DNA from: Eucalyptus grandis
Lineage: Eukaryota > Streptophyta > Magnoliopsida > Myrtales > Myrtaceae
DNA length: 64,000 bases
Direction of reading: 5' to 3'
NCBI RefSeq assembly: GCF_016545825.1
Contig: NC_052619.1
Span: 7,641,501-7,705,500, forward strand
The position numbers were made by a program, and so were the translations under genes. Numbering within the stretch: position 1 is the first letter of the stretch; each line of letters opens with the position of its first letter. Below, piece by piece: positions 58,424 to 64,000 of this stretch. Under the pieces are notes generated by a model. It did no database searches. It saw nothing but the letters and a program-made list of their open reading frames with translations, and had not been told where the DNA came from.

Positions 58424-61366
58424 TGTCGCGGCCTAATTTTCGCGGGTTCACCACCTAAAACTAGGTTAATAGATTACTAAGTCTTTAAGCTTAGCTCGGG
58501 CTCTCCCAAGCCCATACCAAATCACGACTTAGGTTTAATTTTTTTTAATATGCAAAAGATGATTATCTAGGAGTCGCCACTAATCGGTTTATGGTAGGTC
58601 GATTAGACACCTAAGTAAAATAAAGGGAGATTTATTTTACTCCTACGAACTAGAGACTAAGGGTATGGGGACTTGGTTACATTAGAATTTTTTAATGCCC
58701 TTTCGGTACCATTTCTTTTTAATTTTTCAAAAATGTTTTTGCAAGCAGCTGATTTATTTTAACCTAAATTACTATCATGCAAATGTGGTGACCACACGGG
58801 TGCTCATCCATTATTAAAGCAATCAAATAAATAAATTGCATCACACAAAGCAAGCAATCATTTTTTTTTGGGTTTTCTTAAAAATTAGAATGATTTTATG
58901 AAAATGCATTTTTAGACCAAATGACTTAATCTTATTAATATGCAAATTTTAATTAAATGTGCCTATTATGCAAACTAATTATTATGCACCTTATGACCTA
59001 TCTTCACTGATAAATTCTAAGTAAATGATCATATTATCCAACTAATTAATCTATCTAAAAATGGATAATTTTCTAATCTATTCTAGGGATTAATTTGACT
59101 TAAACCCTATCCTATCTTAGAAAGCTATTTTTTTGGGAAAATGAGATAATTAGAATATGCGAACATTATCTAAAACCCTAAAAATATTTAGGTTCAACCC
59201 TAACTTATTCCTAAAAATGCAATCTTAAAAATGCAATCCTAAGAAAATCCTAATTTGTTAAACCTACATGCTTGATTTACTAAACCTATATACTCATGCA
59301 GAATTTTGATTTTTTTTTTATCTTATGATTTTTTTAGTTTTTTTTTTTAAAGATAAGTAATTATTAAATCTAAACTATCAACAAAATCAAGCAATGAATG
59401 ATTAAAATAACCGAAAAAATAACCTCGTTGTCTCACAGTCAAATTAACGATTATTCTAACCATAGTTATCAAGCAGAGAGATCAAAATAATTACAAATCT
59501 GATCCGAAGTCTTACGGACCAAATTAAATAATCATTGTGATTTAACAATTAAAATTTCACTCAGAAAGCCCAACAATTAAAATAATTAAAAAAAATGATC
59601 CAATGTCTCTTGGATCAAATTAATAATTATAATAATTCCAGACAAAATCCTCGGATAATGCATACTAAATTCACAAATATTAACATCAAATATTACAACT
59701 TAAATAGATAAAGTAAAAATGAGATAAAATAGAACAAAATAAATAAAAGAAAAAGCTAAACCACCTAAAGAAAGAGGGGCTTGCTGCAGCGTTGATGGGT
59801 GTCGGACGGACGGTGGCCGGCGTCGGGTACTGCGCAGGTCGGCGACGGCAAGGTGGCGCGGGAGGTGCGAGCACGGGCGTTGGGTCGAGCAGCGAGAGGG
59901 CTCGCGGGCGTTGCAAGTCGCGGGTTGCTGCACAGCGATGCTCGCGAGTGCTGGTGCGCGGAGCGGGGGCGGATGTCGAGGCGGATCTCCCGGATCGTCG
60001 GTCACGGATGGCGACGGAGAGCAACCTCGGGTCGATCGCGGTCACACGGATCCGTGGCGTCGGGTCACCGATTGCAGGCGGAGTGCGACGGAGCAAGAGG
60101 CTTCGGCTACGGGGAAAAATGCCGGCAAGGAGCTCCGGCGAAGGGTATCCGCGGCGACGGTGGTTGCACGATGATGGCTCCGGTGAAAGTAAACCTGCAA
60201 CAAAACGGCTGATCTTTCGGGCAGTAGCTGATGGTGCACCGAGGACAGCGCGATGTGCGTCGGATCCGGGGTAGCGGCTCGTCGCTTGAGCGGCAGGTCG
60301 TTGCGGATCGACACGGCGTGGCGGCGCCGGGTGGCGCGGAGCGGCGATACTCAAGGCGGGAGCGGCGTCGGCGGGGGAGTCGCAGGGCACTTGATCGGGC
60401 TGGTATCGCGGGTTGCTCGCGAAGGAGGCTCGACGTAGCTGCTCGCGGGCGAGGGGAACCCTGGTGGTGGCGCGGACACACGGCTGTGGAAGCCCTGCGG
60501 ATGGAAGTTGCAGAGGAGGGGCAGCGGACTTGAGGAAGATGATGAATAGTAGGGGTCAAATCACCTTTTGCCTTTTTACCTTTCCCCTCTCTCTTTCTCT
60601 CTCTCACGTTCTGACTTTTCCTCTTTTTTTCTTTTCTCGCAGAAGCCAAAACCTCTCTTGACCTACCTTTCTGAATTTTTTTCCAAGAACCCCCCCCGGA
60701 CGAAGAGAAGGCCACCCCCATTTATAGAGTGAAAACTTAGTCTGCTCAACCTAGGAAGATTTGCATAACAACTCAATCGCTGAAGATCATCTTTCGAGAT
60801 TATCGTGTATGCTTGACTCACTCGGCCATTGAAATCATCTATTAAAATCTTCCAAGTTGACTCGCTCGACCATTGAAGATTTTATATGCTGACTCAGCGA
60901 TTGAAGATAAACTGGAATTTTTTGTGAAGATTTTTCCAAATAATTCACTTTAGATAAAACTCCATTATCCAATTCTAAAATCTTTCGAGATATCCATCCG
61001 CAACAAAATATTTTAGAATATTCCTTATCCTCCTTAATATTCCAAACTTTAAGATTACCAAAGATAAGATTGCATTTTTTTTAATTTCCAAAATCATCAT
61101 AATATCGCATCAAATCTTAAATTTTCACAAGATAATTAATTAAACATAACGACGGGCTTGTGTTAATTTTCTTCATGGGCTTAGTCCAGCCTATTAATTT
61201 AAAACCCAAAATCACTAATTCAACCCATCCACCACCGGTCCAAGAAATGCAAATAAAAAATAAATGCACCTACAACTAAATGCTATGCAATTAATTAATT
61301 ATTGATTAAACCCTAATTTTGATGCGATAAATAACTAAACGGACCGTCAAAATCTAGGTGTCAACA
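58424..61366 (-). repeat. 5' LTR of the gag-only element
   Basis: Adjacent to the primer site, so this is the promoter-bearing LTR. It is slightly shorter than its partner through small indels; one missing segment of about 55 bases lies near 59040. The minus-strand TATA box is at 60727-60720. It contains the same GC-rich island (59770-60520). Confidence 0.95.
60720..60727 (-). promoter_or_regulatory. TATA box of the 5' LTR of the gag-only element
   Basis: The minus strand reads CTCTATAAATGGGGGTGGCC around this position. The sequence is identical in the 3' LTR (51551-51544). Transcription would start about 30 bases downstream and proceed to lower coordinates. Confidence 0.65.
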
Positions 61367-61371
61367 TGTTC

Positions 61372-62630
61372 ATATAAGATAGAAGAAAAATTCCATAGAA
61401 GGAAGGCGTTGAAGATGAATCAATGACCATCAATCTTGCACACATGGCCACAAATGAGGAAAGCCCATCAAAGGAGACGTTGAACTGTGTTGAGACAAAG
61501 AGGCCGTCATCAACATTCAAATATCCGTAGGAGTCAGCATATACAAACTCTAGAGAAGGGTAATTCCGTATCGTTTCTAATACTCCCTCTCTCTAAACTC
61601 ACTTTTGACATATTTTCACTATCGGCAGGAAGCATCGGGATTCAAGAGCCAAACTTGATGGTTAGATTTGACAAATCAATACTTGCCAAGCTAGTACATG
61701 GAAATGACCCGTATCGAATTCACCCGACTTCGTGTAAAATGACATGTCATTCAGGAGCCAATTCAGAGAATAATTGACCGAACGAAGCAAGGGACATATG
61801 ACTTCGTGTCCCTTTCTCACTCCAGGTCCATCTAATCATCTACAAACTAGTGAAGGGTAAAGTTGTATCGCTTCCAATTATTCGACTCTTGAAAGATTTC
61901 ATGGCTAACACATTCCCTCTTGTCTATTGTAGGATCACTTGATCGTCAAAGATGTGGAAAACAAATCAATGAGAGGCATGTAAGACCTTAATGAGCTCTC
62001 CCAGTAAAATGGCTTCTCAAGTATCGCCAAAGCAAATGGCAGAAACCCTTATGGCCTCAATTCATACTTAATTTTGGCCCCGTCGATTGATACATTTTCA
62101 TCTTCTCTCCTGCAGGGGCAAAAGCAGAAGCACTCATTAGATCAATGATCAAATTTCCAACCTCTGCTGATCCTTCTTGTGTCATTTCCCTACTTAATAA
62201 GGACAACCCATCGACACCCATATGTGAATAACCCTTTGTGAATAACTCCTTTGATGTTCAAAACTTAACATATTTGTAAATACAATTTTGTCGATAAAGC
62301 ATTTTGAGCAAATTCAATCATTTGTGCAAAATCTTTCACATTTAAAACACTTAATGCATTTTCCAAATGGATTTTGCATGATGATTTTGTTTGCCTAAAT
62401 CACCGATTCCACTAAGGATTATTAGAATAGACAATTAAGTGAAGAATATAAGATTGATCGAACATGCTGAACGAGGCTTGTCAGGACTATGAAAGGCAAG
62501 CCATATCCTACACACAGTCCCCCATCTATACACTTGTGAGATAAGTCTAGAAGATTCCATGACTACAGGGTATAGAGTTCTCTCACGAATCGTACGATAA
62601 CCAAAACAGTGAAAGGCATTTCATTGCTCA
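61372..62630 (+). other. 3' region of the plus-strand Ogre-related element, right part
   Basis: Continuation of 48463-49177 after the gag-only insertion. Bases 62470-62610 match the reverse complement of about 55030-55215 (ATGCTGAA, GAAAGGCAA, CACAGTCCC, ATACACTTGTGAGAT, AGAGTTCTCTC). 61430-62300 has no partner in this window that I could find and no supported gene. No 3' LTR of this element is present before the sequence changes at 62631. Confidence 0.7.
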
Positions 62631-64000
62631 TGTGACACCCCGAACCCTTCGCAGGTCGTCACCAGCACCGGTGTTACATCTTTTACCATCTCTATCTCTT
62701 GGCTAAATTAAGCCTTGCCAGATTACAGGCATTTTTTTTTTTTTAAAAGCGGTCCCATGCGTGACTCATAGCGGAAGCAAAATTCACATCGTCATCTATC
62801 TCCCTTCTAACCCATGATACAAATACACACCAGCTAAACATCGGGATTTTTATAAACAAACGTCGACACATTATTTACATATATTTTCAAGATGGGACTA
62901 CTCTCGGTCGGTACATAACAAGGAAAAGCTAGGACTCAGCCATGTCCAGCCTAAAACCTCAAAAAGAAACCTCGACCCCTAACATCATGTGAACAAGGAA
63001 CCCTCCCATCGAAAGCGTCGACTAACTACATCAAAAAGAGATCCAGCTCCTACTCATCGCGCGCAGGTCTCACACCCAACCCGGTGCATCAGGTGGTGGC
63101 GGCGGCAGCATCCCTCGCATCTCTCCATCCCGTCAAACGTGCACAGACAGGAACTCTTGTATGACAGGGCCCCCAGCCAGGCCGATATCATACATAACTA
63201 AGCATCGCACTCGGATAAACGTCAATCCGAGCACAGAGGGACAATCTATCTCCGTACACTCCACCTCAACATCAGACGGTAGACCGTAAAATACCCCACG
63301 CGAAATAGCAGGTAGCGGCATAGTGCTAATCTGAAATGTTATCCCCAAAAGGGGTGAGTACAACCACTCAGCAGATAGGGAAATCCAATAACAACTCAGT
63401 GCACCATGCATACCATCATACAATGCAGGCATTGCTTACCTTTTTGATGTCAAGCGTATTCATGCATCATTATAGCATATATATCATCATCATGGCCATG
63501 TATCATCATGCATATCACATCATCATTAACCATGCATCACCATGCATATCACATCATCATTAGCCATGCATCACCGTGCATATCACATCATCATTAGCCA
63601 TGCATCACCGTGCATATCACATCATCATTAGCCATGCATCACCATGCATATCATATCATCATTAGCCATGCATCACCATGCATATCACATCATATCATTA
63701 TTAGCCATGCATCACCATGCATATCACATCATATCATTATTAGCCATGCATCACCATGCATATCACATCATCATTAGCCATGCATCACCGTGCATATCAC
63801 ATCATCATTAGCCATGCATCACCGTGCATATCACATCATCATTAGCCATGCATCACCATGCATATCATATCATCATTAGCCATGCATCACCATGCATATC
63901 ACATCATATCATTATTAGCCATGCATCACCATGCATATCACATCATATCATCATTAGCCATGCATCACCATGCATATCATATCATCATTAGCCATGCATC
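62631..64000. mobile_element. Probable LTR of a further retroelement, truncated by the window
   Basis: Begins TGTGACACCCCGAACCC immediately where homology to the Ogre-related element ends. TGT-rich starts with a CACCCC block are common in plant Ty3-gypsy LTRs. It includes a poly-T at 62731-62743, a GGGGTGAGTACAACCACTCA segment at 63352, and the minisatellite at the end. No coding region is seen; the assignment rests on the start and context only. Confidence 0.45.
63490..64000 (+). repeat. 34/39-bp minisatellite with higher-order structure
   Basis: Units begin ATGCATCACC(A/G)TGCATATCA and end ATTAGCC. From 63532 the unit types come in the order A, G, G, T, L, L (four of 34 bases, two of 39), making a 214-base block (63532-63745). 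It is repeated at 63746-63959 with one visible difference, followed by another T unit and the window edge. Every unit contains the palindrome ATGCAT at least once. Confidence 0.95.

Larger units (their letters stand above)
49178..61366 (-). mobile_element. Gag-only (pol-less) Ogre-related LTR element, 12.2 kb
   Basis: LTRs are 49178-52187 and 58424-61366. The perfect 5-base target duplication is TGTTC (49173-49177 and 61367-61371). It has a tRNA-Arg primer site and polypurine tract identical to those of the element at 7970-25530. Between the LTRs there is only a gag frame (57438-56125, broken) and 4 kb of untranslated sequence with two minisatellites. No ORF1, protease, RT, RNase H or integrase is readable. 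This matches the concept of non-autonomous TR-GAG/LARD-type elements. The LTRs are nearly identical, so insertion was fairly recent. It landed in the reverse orientation inside a relative. Confidence 0.92.

Overview
The window looks like a gene-poor, transposon-dense stretch of a flowering-plant nuclear genome. The evidence is Ogre/Tat-type Ty3-gypsy elements primed by tRNA-Arg, Copia elements primed by initiator tRNA-Met, hAT- and Harbinger-like MITEs, and a 3-ketoacyl-CoA synthase (KCS) gene with a plant-type intron. A eudicot is likely; I cannot name the species. I see no rRNA or tRNA genes, CRISPR arrays or bacterial-type genes.

Layout. (1) 1-4454: the 5' part of a decayed Copia element on the minus strand, then a second Copia remnant (about 4850-6000) and AT-rich, repeat-bearing DNA up to 7926. 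(2) 7927-26207: an hAT-type MITE split by a 17.6-kb Ogre-like element (7970-25530, minus strand). That element has 2.6-2.8-kb LTRs, an intact extra ORF1, gag, and a nearly open RT / RNase H / integrase reading frame. Its 3' untranslated region is packed with minisatellites. No aspartic protease is visible. (3) 26208-46236: a tandemly duplicated KCS locus. One copy is an intact two-exon gene (35701-39030). It is flanked by two pseudogenes (34061-34670 and 44178-46081), duplicated flanking blocks and several MITEs. Target sites of the MITEs can be read from the paralogous empty copies. (4) 46237-64000: nested elements. An Ogre-related element on the plus strand (46237-49177 and 61372-62630) sits in the intron of the third KCS copy. 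It is split by a 12.2-kb gag-only element (49178-61366, minus strand, perfect TSD TGTTC) and cut at 62631 by what looks like another LTR. That LTR ends in a higher-order minisatellite running off the window.

The most interesting result is that the Ogre-like element and the gag-only element share their replication signals: the same tRNA-Arg primer site, the same polypurine tract, homologous leaders with a 73-74-nt intron-like segment, and a homologous 3' region. The gag-only element therefore looks able to be mobilised by proteins of the larger one. In both, the 3' region carries tandem arrays in which practically every unit can fold into a short hairpin. In three arrays the two arms of the stem change together between units (for example CTGG/CCAG, CCGG/CCGG and TCGG/CCGA), which suggests selection on structure.

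The only gene here likely to serve the host is the central KCS, an endoplasmic-reticulum condensing enzyme of very-long-chain fatty acid (wax/suberin) synthesis.
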